A stretch of DNA of 44,427 nucleotides from Muribaculaceae bacterium (lineage in GTDB: Bacteria > Bacteroidota > Bacteroidia > Bacteroidales > Muribaculaceae): NCBI GenBank assembly GCA_017619355.1, contig JAFZSO010000045.1, positions 1 to 44,427 on the forward strand, written 5' to 3'. A model generated the notes under the pieces. It saw only the letters and a list, made by a program, of their open reading frames with translations. It had not been told where the DNA came from and did not search any database. Positions 1 to 7,756 of this stretch are shown here, piece after piece (positions within the stretch are counted from its first letter, which is position 1; every line of letters starts with the position of its first letter). The position numbers and the translations under genes were made by a program.

Positions 1-1053
1 GAAATCAAGGGTAGCGACATCCCCGAGGAGAACCGCGACTACTATCTGGAGCGCCGCTATCCCGCCTTCGGTAACCTCGTGCCCCGCGATGTGGCAAGCC
101 GCGCCGCCAAGGAGCGCTGCGACAAGGGCTATGGCGTGAACAACACCGGTCAAGCCGTGTTCCTCGACTTCAGCGAGGCCATCAACCGCCTGGGCATCGA
201 TGTGGTGCGCCAGCGTTATGGCAACCTCTTCGACATGTATGAGGAAATCACCGATGTGAACCCCGGCGAACTCGCCAACGAAATCGACGGTGAGAAGTAC
301 TACAACCCCATGATGATTTATCCCGCTATCCACTACACCATGGGCGGCATCTGGGTTGACTACGAACTGCAGACCAGCGTCAAGGGTCTCTTCGCCATAG
401 GCGAGTGCAACTTCAGCGACCACGGCGCTAACCGCCTGGGTGCTTCGGCACTTATGCAGGGTCTGGCCGACGGCTACTTCGTGTTGCCTTACACCATCCA
501 GAACTACCTGAGCGACCAGATCACCGTGCCTCACTTCACGACCGACACTCCCGAGTTTGACGAAGCCGAGAAGCGTGTGCAGGCCAACCTCGATCACCTC
601 ATGAGCATCAAGGGTAACCGCTCGGTCGACTCTATCCACAAGGAACTGGGTAACATCATGTGGGACTATGTGGGCATGGGCCGCACCAAGCAGAGCCTTG
701 AAACCGCTCTGGAGAAAATCAAGGAGCTGCGCAAGGAGTTTGAGACCAACCTCTTTGTGCCTGGCGACCAGGACGGCATGAACATCGAGCTCGACAAGGC
801 CTTCCGCCTGCGCGACTTCATCACCATGGGCGAGCTCATCGCCTACGACGCTCTCAACCGCGAGGAATCCTGCGGCGGACACTTCCGCGAGGAGCACCAG
901 ACCGAAGAGGGCGAGGCTAAGCGCGACGACGAAAACTTCTTCTATGTTTCCTGCTGGAAATATGAAGGCGACGACACGAAGGCTCCCACCCTCATCAAGG
1001 AACCCCTCCACTACGAGGCTATCAAGGTACAAACACGAAATTATAAAAACTAA
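1..1053 (+). CDS. frdA: Fumarate reductase / succinate dehydrogenase flavoprotein subunit, 3' part
   Basis: Open from the first base with no start in the window, so the N-terminus lies outside; 350 codons remain. The flavoprotein subunit holds FAD and interconverts fumarate and succinate at the inner face of the cytoplasmic membrane. Visible family marks are HYTMGG followed by [18 protein letters not shown], the FAD-binding and active-site segment near the end of the FAD domain, and a helical C-terminal domain. The iron-sulfur subunit gene follows after 6 bases, so the two are cotranscribed. In fermentative Bacteroidales this complex normally runs as a fumarate reductase for succinate and propionate production, so I prefer frdA over sdhA; the direction cannot be read from sequence alone. 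A GTG at 79 is internal and is not the start. Confidence 0.95.
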   Translation, partial: EIKGSDIPEENRDYYLERRYPAFGNLVPRDVASRAAKERCDKGYGVNNTGQAVFLDFSEAINRLGIDVVRQRYGNLFDMYEEITDVNPGELANEIDGEKYYNPMMIYPAIHYTMGGIWVDYELQTSVKGLFAIGECNFSDHGANRLGASALMQGLADGYFVLPYTIQNYLSDQITVPHFTTDTPEFDEAEKRVQANLDHLMSIKGNRSVDSIHKELGNIMWDYVGMGRTKQSLETALEKIKELRKEFETNLFVPGDQDGMNIELDKAFRLRDFITMGELIAYDALNREESCGGHFREEHQTEEGEAKRDDENFFYVSCWKYEGDDTKAPTLIKEPLHYEAIKVQTRNYKN

Positions 1054-1059
1054 CGAATT

Positions 1060-1815
1060 ATGGATAACGCTATAAATATCAAACTGAGAATCTGGCGCCA
1101 GGCTGGACCAAAGGAAAAGGGCGGATTTGTGACTTATGAGTTGCAGGATATCCCCACCGATACCTCGTTCCTTGAGACGCTCGACATACTCAACGAACAA
1201 CTCGTTGAAAAAGGCGAGGAACCCATCGCCTTCGACCACGACTGCCGCGAAGGCATCTGCGGCATGTGCTCGCTCTACATCAATGGCCATCCGCACGGAC
1301 CAGCTACAGGTGCTACCACCTGCCAGCTCTACATGCGCCGCTTCAAAGATGGCGAGACCATCACCGTCGAGCCTTGGCGCTCGGCTGCCTTCCCCGTGAT
1401 CAAGGACCTCATGGTCGACCGCAACGCCTTCGACAAGATTCAGCAGGCTGGCGGTTATGTGAGCTTTGCCACGGGCGGTGCACAGGATGCTAACGCCATA
1501 CCCATCAGCAAGGTGGCTGCCGACGAGGCCATGGACAGTGCAAGCTGCATTGGCTGCGGTGCCTGTGTGGCTGCTTGCAAGAATGGTTCGGCCATGCTCT
1601 TCGTCTCGGCCAAGGTGAGCCAGTTTGCCCTGCTGCCGCAAGGCAAGGTGGAAGCCAAACGCCGCGTGAAGGCCATGCTCGCCAAGATGGACGAACTGGG
1701 ATTCGGTAACTGCACCAACACCGGTGCCTGCGCTGCCGAGTGCCCCAAGAACATCAAGCTGAGCAACATCGCACGCCTCAACCGCGAGTTCATTGGTGCC
1801 AAGTGCTCCGACTAA
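1060..1815 (+). CDS. frdB: Fumarate reductase / succinate dehydrogenase iron-sulfur subunit
   Basis: 251 residues, the usual length for the family. It passes electrons between the flavoprotein and the membrane quinone subunit. All three clusters can be placed: [2Fe-2S] by Cys62, Cys67, Cys70 and Cys88 (CREGICGMC); [4Fe-4S] by [11 protein letters not shown], Cys163 to Cys173; [3Fe-4S] by Cys218, Cys224 and Cys228 ([11 protein letters not shown]) together with Cys173. The ATG is 6 bases after the flavoprotein stop. The cytochrome b subunit gene is not downstream; in Bacteroidota it normally comes first (order C-A-B), which fits the window starting inside the A gene. Confidence 0.95.
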   Translation: MDNAINIKLRIWRQAGPKEKGGFVTYELQDIPTDTSFLETLDILNEQLVEKGEEPIAFDHDCREGICGMCSLYINGHPHGPATGATTCQLYMRRFKDGETITVEPWRSAAFPVIKDLMVDRNAFDKIQQAGGYVSFATGGAQDANAIPISKVAADEAMDSASCIGCGACVAACKNGSAMLFVSAKVSQFALLPQGKVEAKRRVKAMLAKMDELGFGNCTNTGACAAECPKNIKLSNIARLNREFIGAKCSD

Positions 1816-1854
1816 TTACTCATTTCTAATATTTTAAAAAAATTCAATTCAATC

Positions 1855-2358
1855 ATGAAGAAATTTTTTCAATTTGCTCTCGTAGCAGTTGCAGCCGTAG
1901 GCCTCATGGCTTGTAACGGCAACAAAAACAATGGCTCTGGTTCTCAGCAAGCAAGCACCGAGGCCGATGCCAACAAGTCTTACACCGTTAAGTACTCCAT
2001 TGGCAGCAATGGTGGCACCAACTGGGAAACATTATCGACCGAAGGTAGTGATATCGAGACTCCTTTCGAGGCTGAAATCGATGGCGACAAGGTGATTATC
2101 ACCATGCCCCTCAAGATCGTTCTTAAGAGCAACACCCTCAAGAAGAGCCTGAAGGAAGGATACACCGACTTCTGCATCGAGAATAGCAGTGAGAAAGGTA
2201 AAATCAAGTTCACGCTGGCCGATGACAAGGACTATGACGCTGAAATCGCTAAGATGAAAGAAGGCGACACCATCGAGTTCACCATCAAGGGTGAGACCAC
2301 CAAGGACATCCTCGACAAGATGAACGGCAACTGGGGTACCTTCACCCTTGTATTCTAA
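1855..2358 (+). CDS. Small predicted lipoprotein, function unknown
   Basis: 167 residues. The N-terminus is a lipoprotein signal: a Lys-Lys start, a hydrophobic stretch, and the lipobox LMAC with Cys20 as the lipidated residue. A Gly/Asn/Ser-rich linker of about 25 residues follows. The rest is a polar, lysine- and glutamate-rich domain that looks beta-rich, with no catalytic motif I recognise. It lies 39 bases after frdB and ends before a strong terminator at 2417, so it may be read from the frd transcript or from its own promoter; no clear -7 box is visible in the short gap. The product is probably anchored in the outer or inner membrane facing the periplasm. Confidence 0.75.
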   Translation: MKKFFQFALVAVAAVGLMACNGNKNNGSGSQQASTEADANKSYTVKYSIGSNGGTNWETLSTEGSDIETPFEAEIDGDKVIITMPLKIVLKSNTLKKSLKEGYTDFCIENSSEKGKIKFTLADDKDYDAEIAKMKEGDTIEFTIKGETTKDILDKMNGNWGTFTLVF

Positions 2359-2416
2359 GACACTCCTGAGTGGACGCTGCCGTGAAACACAGTGTCCTCA
2401 TCACACATTACAAATC

Positions 2417-2453
2417 AATCGCCCGAAACCTTCTGGCTTCGGGCGATTCTTTT
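2417..2453 (+). terminator. Intrinsic terminator after the lipoprotein gene
   Basis: A perfect 11-bp stem (AATCGCCCGAA at 2417-2427 pairing with TTCGGGCGATT at 2438-2448), 10-base loop, then CTTTTCC. It closes the frd/lipoprotein transcript. Confidence 0.85.
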
Positions 2454-2588
2454 CCTCAAAACCTATTGATTGTGCGGGTGGTCGTGAAAAAATGTAATTA
2501 TTTGCAGGGGCAAAATGGATAAAATTACATTAGTTAACAGATAGAACATTTTTTTGGAAATTTAGGACAATTATTGAAAAAAACATGT

Positions 2589-2596
2589 TACATTTG
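2589..2596 (+). promoter_or_regulatory. Bacteroidota -7 element before the FadL-like gene
   Basis: TACATTTG fits TAnnTTTG and lies about 40 bases before the ATG at 2639. No TTTG is found 19-21 bases upstream, so the -33 part is weak or absent. Confidence 0.5.
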
Positions 2597-2638
2597 CAGC
2601 GTTATTATAAAGAATGATTTAAAAAATTAGTGGAAACA

Positions 2639-3940
2639 ATGAAAAAGACATTAATAGCATTATCGCTGCTTTCGGGTTCGCTCATGGCACAGGCCGGCGG
2701 ACTCCTCACTAACACGAATCAACACATCTCTTTCGTGCGCATGATGGCGCGCGGTGCATCGCATGAAATCGATGCAGTTTACAGCAACCCTGCCGGCGTG
2801 GCATGGATGGACGAGGGCTGGACTCTCTCGCTCAACAACCAGAGCGCTTTCCAGACCCGCACCGTCGATGCTACCTTCCCGCTCTTCGGTACTGAGTATC
2901 GTAAGTATGAGGGCAATACCTCTGCTCCAATAATTCCATCAATTTTTGCCACCTATCGCAAGGACAGCTGGGCCATTCAAGGTTTCATCGGTATCGTTGG
3001 CGGTGGCGGCAAGTGCTCGTTCGACGACGGTCTGCCTGCCTTCGACAGCAAGGTGATGGCTGGCATCCTGGCTCAGAGTGGTGGCGCTCTCACCCCCGAC
3101 AAGTACACCATCAACAGCGCCATTAAGGGTCGCCAGTACATCTTCGGCGGACAGCTGGGTTTCTCTTACCGTTTCAATGACCACTTCTCGGGTCATGCAG
3201 GTATGCGCATGAACTACTTTAATGGCAATCAGTGGGGCTTTGTTGAGGCAATTCTCAACGGCACCGATAATAAACTGCTGGACCTGCGACTCGACTGCGA
3301 CCAGACGGGTTGGGGCATCACCCCCATTCTGGGCCTGAACTATCGCTACAAGGGCCTCACCTTGGCTGCAAAATATGAGTTCAAGACCAAACTCAACATC
3401 GAGAACGACACCAAGCAGCTCGAAGATCCCACGGGTTCGCTGGCCGACTACAAGCACGGTGTAAACACGCCTAACGATATTCCCGCCTTGTTGGCAGTGG
3501 CTGCTGGCTATGAGTTCACTCCCAAGTTCCGTGCTACGGTAGAGTATCACTACTTCGACGACAAGCATGCAGGTATGGCTCAGGACAAACAGAAGGCCCT
3601 CACCCACGGCACACACGAGATTCTTGCCGGTATGGAATATGACATCAACAAGACCTTCACCGTGAGTGCTGGTGCACAGCGCACCGACTACGGTCTGAGC
3701 GACGACTACCAGAGCAACACATCTTTCTCGTGCGACAGCTACTCGGTGGGCCTCGGCGCAGCCGTCAACATCTCATCACATGTGAAGCTGAATGTGGGCT
3801 ACTTCTGGACCATGTACAGCGACTACACCAAGAATGTGCCCGCTGGCAATCCCGGCTACAACGGCACCACATTGGCTGGTCAGGATGTGTACTCCCGCAC
3901 CAACAAGGTCTTCGGCATGGGCATCGACTACAAGTTCTAA
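2639..3940 (+). CDS. FadL/OmpP1/TodX-family outer membrane transport protein
   Basis: 433 residues from the ATG at 2639; a GTG three codons earlier is in frame, but the ATG opens a normal signal peptide (MKKTLIALSLLSGSLMAQA). The mature start is rich in glycine and serine and has the family motif NPAG at residues 50-53. The rest alternates polar and hydrophobic residues as in a beta-barrel, and the last residue is Phe, the usual end of an outer-membrane barrel. FadL-type proteins let hydrophobic compounds such as fatty acids diffuse across the outer membrane. PorV of the T9SS belongs to the same superfamily, but the PorV N-terminal signature is not visible, so I do not call it that. Monocistronic, between the terminators at 2417 and 4037. 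Confidence 0.85.
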   Translation: MKKTLIALSLLSGSLMAQAGGLLTNTNQHISFVRMMARGASHEIDAVYSNPAGVAWMDEGWTLSLNNQSAFQTRTVDATFPLFGTEYRKYEGNTSAPIIPSIFATYRKDSWAIQGFIGIVGGGGKCSFDDGLPAFDSKVMAGILAQSGGALTPDKYTINSAIKGRQYIFGGQLGFSYRFNDHFSGHAGMRMNYFNGNQWGFVEAILNGTDNKLLDLRLDCDQTGWGITPILGLNYRYKGLTLAAKYEFKTKLNIENDTKQLEDPTGSLADYKHGVNTPNDIPALLAVAAGYEFTPKFRATVEYHYFDDKHAGMAQDKQKALTHGTHEILAGMEYDINKTFTVSAGAQRTDYGLSDDYQSNTSFSCDSYSVGLGAAVNISSHVKLNVGYFWTMYSDYTKNVPAGNPGYNGTTLAGQDVYSRTNKVFGMGIDYKF

Positions 3941-3982
3941 ATCCTTTCAAGTTAAAAATTGAGTTAGGGTTTAATCAAAACC

Positions 3983-4022
3983 TCGATTGTTCGATTATTC
4001 GAGAATTCGATCACTCGAAAAA
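3983..4022. repeat. Five tandem 8-bp units, TCGANNNN
   Basis: The tetramer TCGA recurs at 3983, 3991, 3999, 4007 and 4015, each followed by four variable bases. It lies just after the FadL-like stop and before the terminator. It is not coding on either strand as far as I can see. Confidence 0.8.
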
Positions 4023-4036
4023 GTTAATAACTCACA

Positions 4037-4065
4037 CAAGAGGGCAGCACTGCGCTGCCCTCTTG
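4037..4065. terminator. Bidirectional terminator hairpin between convergent genes
   Basis: A perfect 12-bp stem (CAAGAGGGCAGC at 4037-4048 with its complement at 4054-4065) and a 5-base loop. It lies between the plus-strand FadL-like gene and minus-strand purN. The following T-run is short, so it may also be a 3'-end stabiliser. Confidence 0.7.
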
Positions 4066-4117
4066 CTATATTTCTCACCAGCACCATCCCATCTTCCTTG
4101 AGTTTGCCACCAACAAT

Positions 4118-4150
4118 AAGCCCGTTAGGGCTGGGCAGCAAATAGGCAGG
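4118..4150. repeat. 33-bp interspersed intergenic repeat, copy 1
   Basis: Matches 31805-31837 at 29 of 33 positions without gaps. It starts AAGCCCGTTAGG and ends ATAGGCAGG. Both copies lie in 3'-3' gaps between convergent genes, close to a terminator hairpin. Confidence 0.75.
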
Positions 4151-4219
4151 AGTGAAGCCGCAGGCGACCCCGAATACCCGCTTTGTGTGAGAATTGTGCC
4201 GTAGTTGTGTGTCCCTCGT

Positions 4220-4789
4220 TTACAGAGTGGTGAGGAAGTGGGCGACCGCGGGGGTGAAGTAGCGGTACTCGAGCTCATGGATGCGTGCTGCGAGGGTGTC
4301 GGGCGTGTCGTCGGGCATCACGGGGCAGCGGTGCTGCTCCAGAATGGCGCCGCCATCAACCTGTTCGTTCACCAGATGGATGGTGATGCCGCTCTCCTCG
4401 TCGCCATCGCGCAGCACCGCCTCATGCACATGGTGTCCCCACATGCCTTTGCCGCCATGCTTGGGCAACAGGGCAGGGTGGAGGTTGACGATGCGGTCAG
4501 GGAAAGCCTTGAGCAGCGGTTCGCCAATGATGGCGAGGAAGCCAGCAAGCACTATGGCATCGATGCCTTTGTCAACAAGATACTGGGCAATCGCAGTCTG
4601 GTCTTTCCAGGTGTTGCGTGGCCACACCTCCACTGCCACACCCAGTGGCTTGAGTCGCTCGATGGCAGGCGCTTTGGCGGTGTTGGAGATGACGGCGGCC
4701 ACCTCAACTTCGGTGCTGTCGGCAAAATGCTTGATGAGCCGTTCGGCGTTGGTGCCGGTACCTGATAGGAAAATGGCGATGCGTTTCAT
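4220..4789 (-). CDS. purN: Phosphoribosylglycinamide formyltransferase (GART)
   Basis: 189 residues, normal for PurN. It transfers the formyl group from 10-formyl-tetrahydrofolate to GAR in step 3 of purine synthesis, in the cytoplasm. Seen: the phosphate-binding N-terminal strand and loop FLSGTGTNAERL; the catalytic segment VNLHPALLP with Asn102 and His104; and the folate-site loop NEQVDGGAIL with Asp145, completing the Asn-His-Asp set known from E. coli PurN. It is transcribed leftwards, downstream of the ABC exporter, with about 150 bases between them that hold a 7-bp repeat array and two mini-hairpins. No other purine gene is nearby. Confidence 0.96.
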   Translation of the reverse strand: MKRIAIFLSGTGTNAERLIKHFADSTEVEVAAVISNTAKAPAIERLKPLGVAVEVWPRNTWKDQTAIAQYLVDKGIDAIVLAGFLAIIGEPLLKAFPDRIVNLHPALLPKHGGKGMWGHHVHEAVLRDGDEESGITIHLVNEQVDGGAILEQHRCPVMPDDTPDTLAARIHELEYRYFTPAVAHFLTTL

Positions 4790-4860
4790 ATGCTTGCTGA
4801 TATAATTAAGTTTATTATGTCGTTTACTTGCTCATTGATTGTAGCTTAGAGTGTGTAATA

Positions 4861-4937
4861 AAACCCTAAACTCTAAACCCTAAACTCTAAACCGTTGCGA
4901 AGCAACATCTCTCAACCCTAAACTGTTGCGAAGCAAC
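4861..4937. repeat. Telomere-like 7-bp array AAACYCT with two identical mini-hairpins
   Basis: AAACCCT and AAACTCT alternate in an exact 7-bp period at 4861, 4868, 4875 and 4882, with a fifth partial unit at 4889. The array runs into GTTGC-GAA-GCAAC (4894-4906). A second short AACCCTAAACT stretch leads into an identical hairpin at 4925-4937. The core GCGAAGC is known as an exceptionally stable DNA mini-hairpin. It lies between the exporter stop and the purN start, both read leftwards. Confidence 0.85.
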
Positions 4938-4942
4938 ACCCC

Positions 4943-6772
4943 TTAGAAAGTTTGCATATCCACGAGGTGCTTGTAGGCTCCGCCCTGGGCTATCAGTTCA
5001 TCGTGCGTGCCTTGCTCCACGATGCGGCCGTCCTGCACCACGCAAATCAGGTCGGCATTCTTGATGGTGCTCAGGCGGTGCGCAATCACCAGCGTGGTGC
5101 GGTTGCGCATGAGGTTGTCGAGCGCCTGCTGAACCAGGTGTTCGCTCTCGGTGTCGAGGGCCGAGGTGGCCTCGTCGAGAATGAGGATGGGCGGATTCTT
5201 GAGAATGGCGCGCGCTATGCTGATGCGCTGCCGCTGGCCGCCCGACAGATTGCCGCCGCGGTCGCCGATGTTGGTGTCGAACTGCTGTTCAGAGTCCATG
5301 ATAAAGTCGTAGGCATTGGCAATCTTAGCCGCCTCTACCACCTCTTCGTGCGTGGCATTCTCCACACCAAAGGTAATGTTGTTATAGAAACTGTCGTTGA
5401 ACAAGATGGCCTCCTGGTTCACATTGCCCATCAGGGCGCGCAGGTCGTGTTTGGTCACTTGGCGTATGTCGATGCCGTCGATGCTGATGCTGCCCTCGTC
5501 CACATCGTAGAAGCGCGGCAGCAGGTCGGCGAGCGTGGTCTTGCCCGAGCCGCTCTGCCCCACGAGCGCTACCGTCTTACCCTGGGGGATGGTGAGCGTC
5601 ACATCGTTGATCACGCATTTCTCGCCATAGCCGAACTTCACATTCTGGTAGGTGATGCCCTGCTTGATGCCGGTGAGCGGGGTGGGGTTTTCGGGGTCTC
5701 TGAGGTTGTTTTCGGCCTTCAGAATCTTGTCGATGCGCTGCATCGAGGCGAGTCCCTTTTGCACCGAGTAGCTCGCCCTCGAGAACTCCTTGGCGGGATT
5801 GATGATGTTGTAGAAAATCACCATATAATATATAAAGGAGGGTGCAGTGATCGACGCCTTGCCGCTCAGGATGAGCGTGCCGCCGAACCACAGTACGATG
5901 GCGATGGTGGCAGTGCCCAGGAACTCGCTCATGGGGTGGGCCAACTCGTAGCGGCGTTGCATGCGGCGCGTGATGTTGCGGTATTTCTCGTTCTCCTGCG
6001 AGAAGCGCCGTTTCACCTTGTCCTCGGCATTGAACGCCTTGATGATGCGCAGTCCGCTGATGGTCTCCTCGATGTTGCTCAGCAGCGTTCCCCACTGGTT
6101 TTGCACATCGAGTGACACACGCTTCAGCCGTTTGCCCACCGTGCCCATGATGAGGCCTGCGATAGGCAGCAGCACCAGCACAAACAGGGTGAGCTGCCAA
6201 CTCACAATCACCATCATCGTCAGGCACACGATAATCATGATGGGGTTCTTGAACATCATGTCGAGCGACGACATGATGCTGTTCTCCACCTCGGTCACAT
6301 CACCGCTCATGCGCGCCATCACATCGCCCTTGCGTTCGTTGCTGAAAAAGCCTATGGGCAGACTCACAATCCTGTTATAAATCTGGTTGCGTATGTCGCG
6401 CACCACGCCGGTGCGTATGGCAATCATATTGTAGGCAGCCAGGTAGGCACTGCCCGTCTTCAGGGCGGTCATCACCACTAGCGCACCCGCAATCACCGCG
6501 AGTGCCGTAGAGTTTCCGTATCGCTCGATAATGCACTGCACCACATAGTAGAAGTCGTTCACAATCACATCCTTCACCGAGCCCGCACCCCAAGCCATGA
6601 ACTCATAGTGCTGCTGGTTGATGCCGAACAGCATCTCCAGGATGGGAATGATGAGCGCAAACGAGAAAAGCGTGAGGAAAGCCGCCAGAATGTTGAACAG
6701 CACATTCAGCACCAGGTGCTTCTTATACGGTGGCACAAAGCGTCGCAATATCGAGAAAAATCCTTTGAACAT
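4943..6772 (-). CDS. MsbA-like ABC exporter (fused membrane and ATPase domains)
   Basis: 609 residues from the ATG at 6772. A longer frame reaches 6826, but a consensus promoter at 6829-6798 overlaps that extension, and MFKGFFSILRRFVPPYKKH is a natural N-terminus. The N-terminal half has about six membrane helices and a long cytoplasmic coupling region. The ATPase half shows Walker A GQSGSGKT (405-412), signature LSGGQ (509-513), Walker B ILILDEATSALD (529-540) and an H-loop in VIAHRLSTI. Half-transporters of this kind work as homodimers and export lipid A-core, other lipids or drugs. The substrate cannot be told from sequence; MsbA-type lipid flipping is the usual guess in Bacteroidales. Confidence 0.9.
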   Translation of the reverse strand: MFKGFFSILRRFVPPYKKHLVLNVLFNILAAFLTLFSFALIIPILEMLFGINQQHYEFMAWGAGSVKDVIVNDFYYVVQCIIERYGNSTALAVIAGALVVMTALKTGSAYLAAYNMIAIRTGVVRDIRNQIYNRIVSLPIGFFSNERKGDVMARMSGDVTEVENSIMSSLDMMFKNPIMIIVCLTMMVIVSWQLTLFVLVLLPIAGLIMGTVGKRLKRVSLDVQNQWGTLLSNIEETISGLRIIKAFNAEDKVKRRFSQENEKYRNITRRMQRRYELAHPMSEFLGTATIAIVLWFGGTLILSGKASITAPSFIYYMVIFYNIINPAKEFSRASYSVQKGLASMQRIDKILKAENNLRDPENPTPLTGIKQGITYQNVKFGYGEKCVINDVTLTIPQGKTVALVGQSGSGKTTLADLLPRFYDVDEGSISIDGIDIRQVTKHDLRALMGNVNQEAILFNDSFYNNITFGVENATHEEVVEAAKIANAYDFIMDSEQQFDTNIGDRGGNLSGGQRQRISIARAILKNPPILILDEATSALDTESEHLVQQALDNLMRNRTTLVIAHRLSTIKNADLICVVQDGRIVEQGTHDELIAQGGAYKHLVDMQTF

Positions 6773-6797
6773 ATTCCAAATCAATGAAACTAACCCA

Positions 6798-6829
6798 CAA
6801 AGATAGCGATTTCCTCCCACATTCACAAA
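6798..6829 (-). promoter_or_regulatory. Promoter of the ABC exporter gene
   Basis: On the minus strand, TTTG (6829-6826), 20 bases, then TATCTTTG (6805-6798), a full Bacteroidota consensus. Transcription should start near 6790, which fixes the start codon at 6772 rather than 6826. Confidence 0.8.
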
Positions 6830-6874
6830 CTAACTAAAACCACTGAAGTTGAATGAAGAAAAATAATTCACTTT

Positions 6875-6905
6875 TTTGCGAATTTAATTATTTTGTTTAT
6901 CTTTG
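6875..6905 (+). promoter_or_regulatory. Promoter of the higBA operon
   Basis: TTTG (6875-6878), 19 bases, TATCTTTG (6898-6905). Transcription should start near 6912, so translation must start after that, at the GTG 6931. It is divergent from the exporter promoter, and the two -7 boxes are the same octamer. Confidence 0.8.
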
Positions 6906-6930
6906 CCATGGATTTCAAAACATCATTGTT

Positions 6931-7248
6931 GTGGAAATTGTTTTTAATAAAGAATATTTATCTGAATTGTACTACAACGGCAAGTGCAGTGACAAGAAAC
7001 ATCGTTATCAGCAGAGCATTGTGAAACGCTATATTCGTGTCATTGACATTTTAGAATCAGTTGGCAGTATCGAAGACCTTTATCGATTTCATTCGCTTCA
7101 CTATGAGTCGCTTGTTGGTGACCTAAAAGGTTTTGAATCGGTAAGAGTAGGTGATAAATACCGATTGATATTTAAGTCAACAAAGATGGATTCAAATCCA
7201 GTAATAACAATTTGTAATATCGAAGATTTAACCAATCATTATCAATAA
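6931..7248 (+). CDS. higB: HigB-like toxin of a type II toxin-antitoxin pair (RelE superfamily)
   Basis: 105 residues from a GTG at 6931. The open frame extends upstream to 6853, but that part precedes and overlaps the promoter, and the family normally begins right at the first beta-strand, here MEIVFNKEYLSELY. The motif SDKKHRYQQSIVKRYIRVID and the later SLVGDLKGFESVRVGDKYRLIF are typical of HigB/plasmid maintenance killer proteins, ribosome-dependent mRNA interferases. The antitoxin gene follows after 11 bases (toxin first, as in higBA). The gene is clearly more AT-rich than neighbouring purN and lysS, which suggests transfer. Confidence 0.88.
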   Translation: MEIVFNKEYLSELYYNGKCSDKKHRYQQSIVKRYIRVIDILESVGSIEDLYRFHSLHYESLVGDLKGFESVRVGDKYRLIFKSTKMDSNPVITICNIEDLTNHYQ

Positions 7249-7259
7249 ATTATAAGGCT

Positions 7260-7571
7260 ATGGCAAAATTAGGATATTCGGCTATTCCCACCCATCCGGG
7301 CGAGGTGGTGAAAGATGAACTGGAGGCGCGTAACATCACACAAAAAGATTTGGCCCGAGCCTTAGGCATTTCGGGTTCGGTGCTCAACGAGATTATTAAC
7401 GCCAAACGGCCCGTAACCGCAAAAACGGCTTTGCTCTTTGAAGCCGCCCTTGATATTCCTGCAGATGCGCTGATGAGTATCCAGATGAAGTATAATCTTC
7501 ATCAGGCAAGAGAAAACCATGATTTGAGCAACTTGATGACCCGCATTAGGCAAAAAGTCGCTCTCTGGTAA
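7260..7571 (+). CDS. higA: HigA-like antitoxin, XRE-type helix-turn-helix
   Basis: 103 residues. The N-terminus THPGEVVKDELEARNIT is the hallmark of HigA antidotes, followed by a helix-turn-helix of the XRE/Cro type (about residues 26-52, QKDLARALGISGSVLNEI). The C-terminal helix carries KYNLHQARE. It should neutralise the HigB product and repress the shared promoter at 6875-6905. I see no obvious palindrome there to name as operator. Downstream are 185 bases to lysS with one -7 box. Confidence 0.9.
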   Translation: MAKLGYSAIPTHPGEVVKDELEARNITQKDLARALGISGSVLNEIINAKRPVTAKTALLFEAALDIPADALMSIQMKYNLHQARENHDLSNLMTRIRQKVALW

Positions 7572-7661
7572 CCAAAGATGCGCTGTGTCCAAAAGCTGGA
7601 TTACGGGGGTGAAAAATTGCAATAATGGTGGGGTGGAGTGTGGAGTTTCGAAAAAAATGCG

Positions 7662-7669
7662 TAAATTTG
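7662..7669 (+). promoter_or_regulatory. -7 element before lysS
   Basis: TAAATTTG fits TAnnTTTG and is followed by a leader of about 85 bases to the lysS ATG. No good -33 is visible. Confidence 0.5.
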
Positions 7670-7756
7670 CAGATTGCGAACCTTTTTGGCTCGCTGTCCG
7701 TGCTTTGCATCAAGCAAAACGGGCACATGATTTACGAACTTAATTGACATACGATA

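Noticed and set aside
2639-3940. PorV of the type IX secretion system
   Set aside because: Same superfamily, but the NPAG region and N-terminus are those of OmpP1/FadL transporters and no porU is adjacent.
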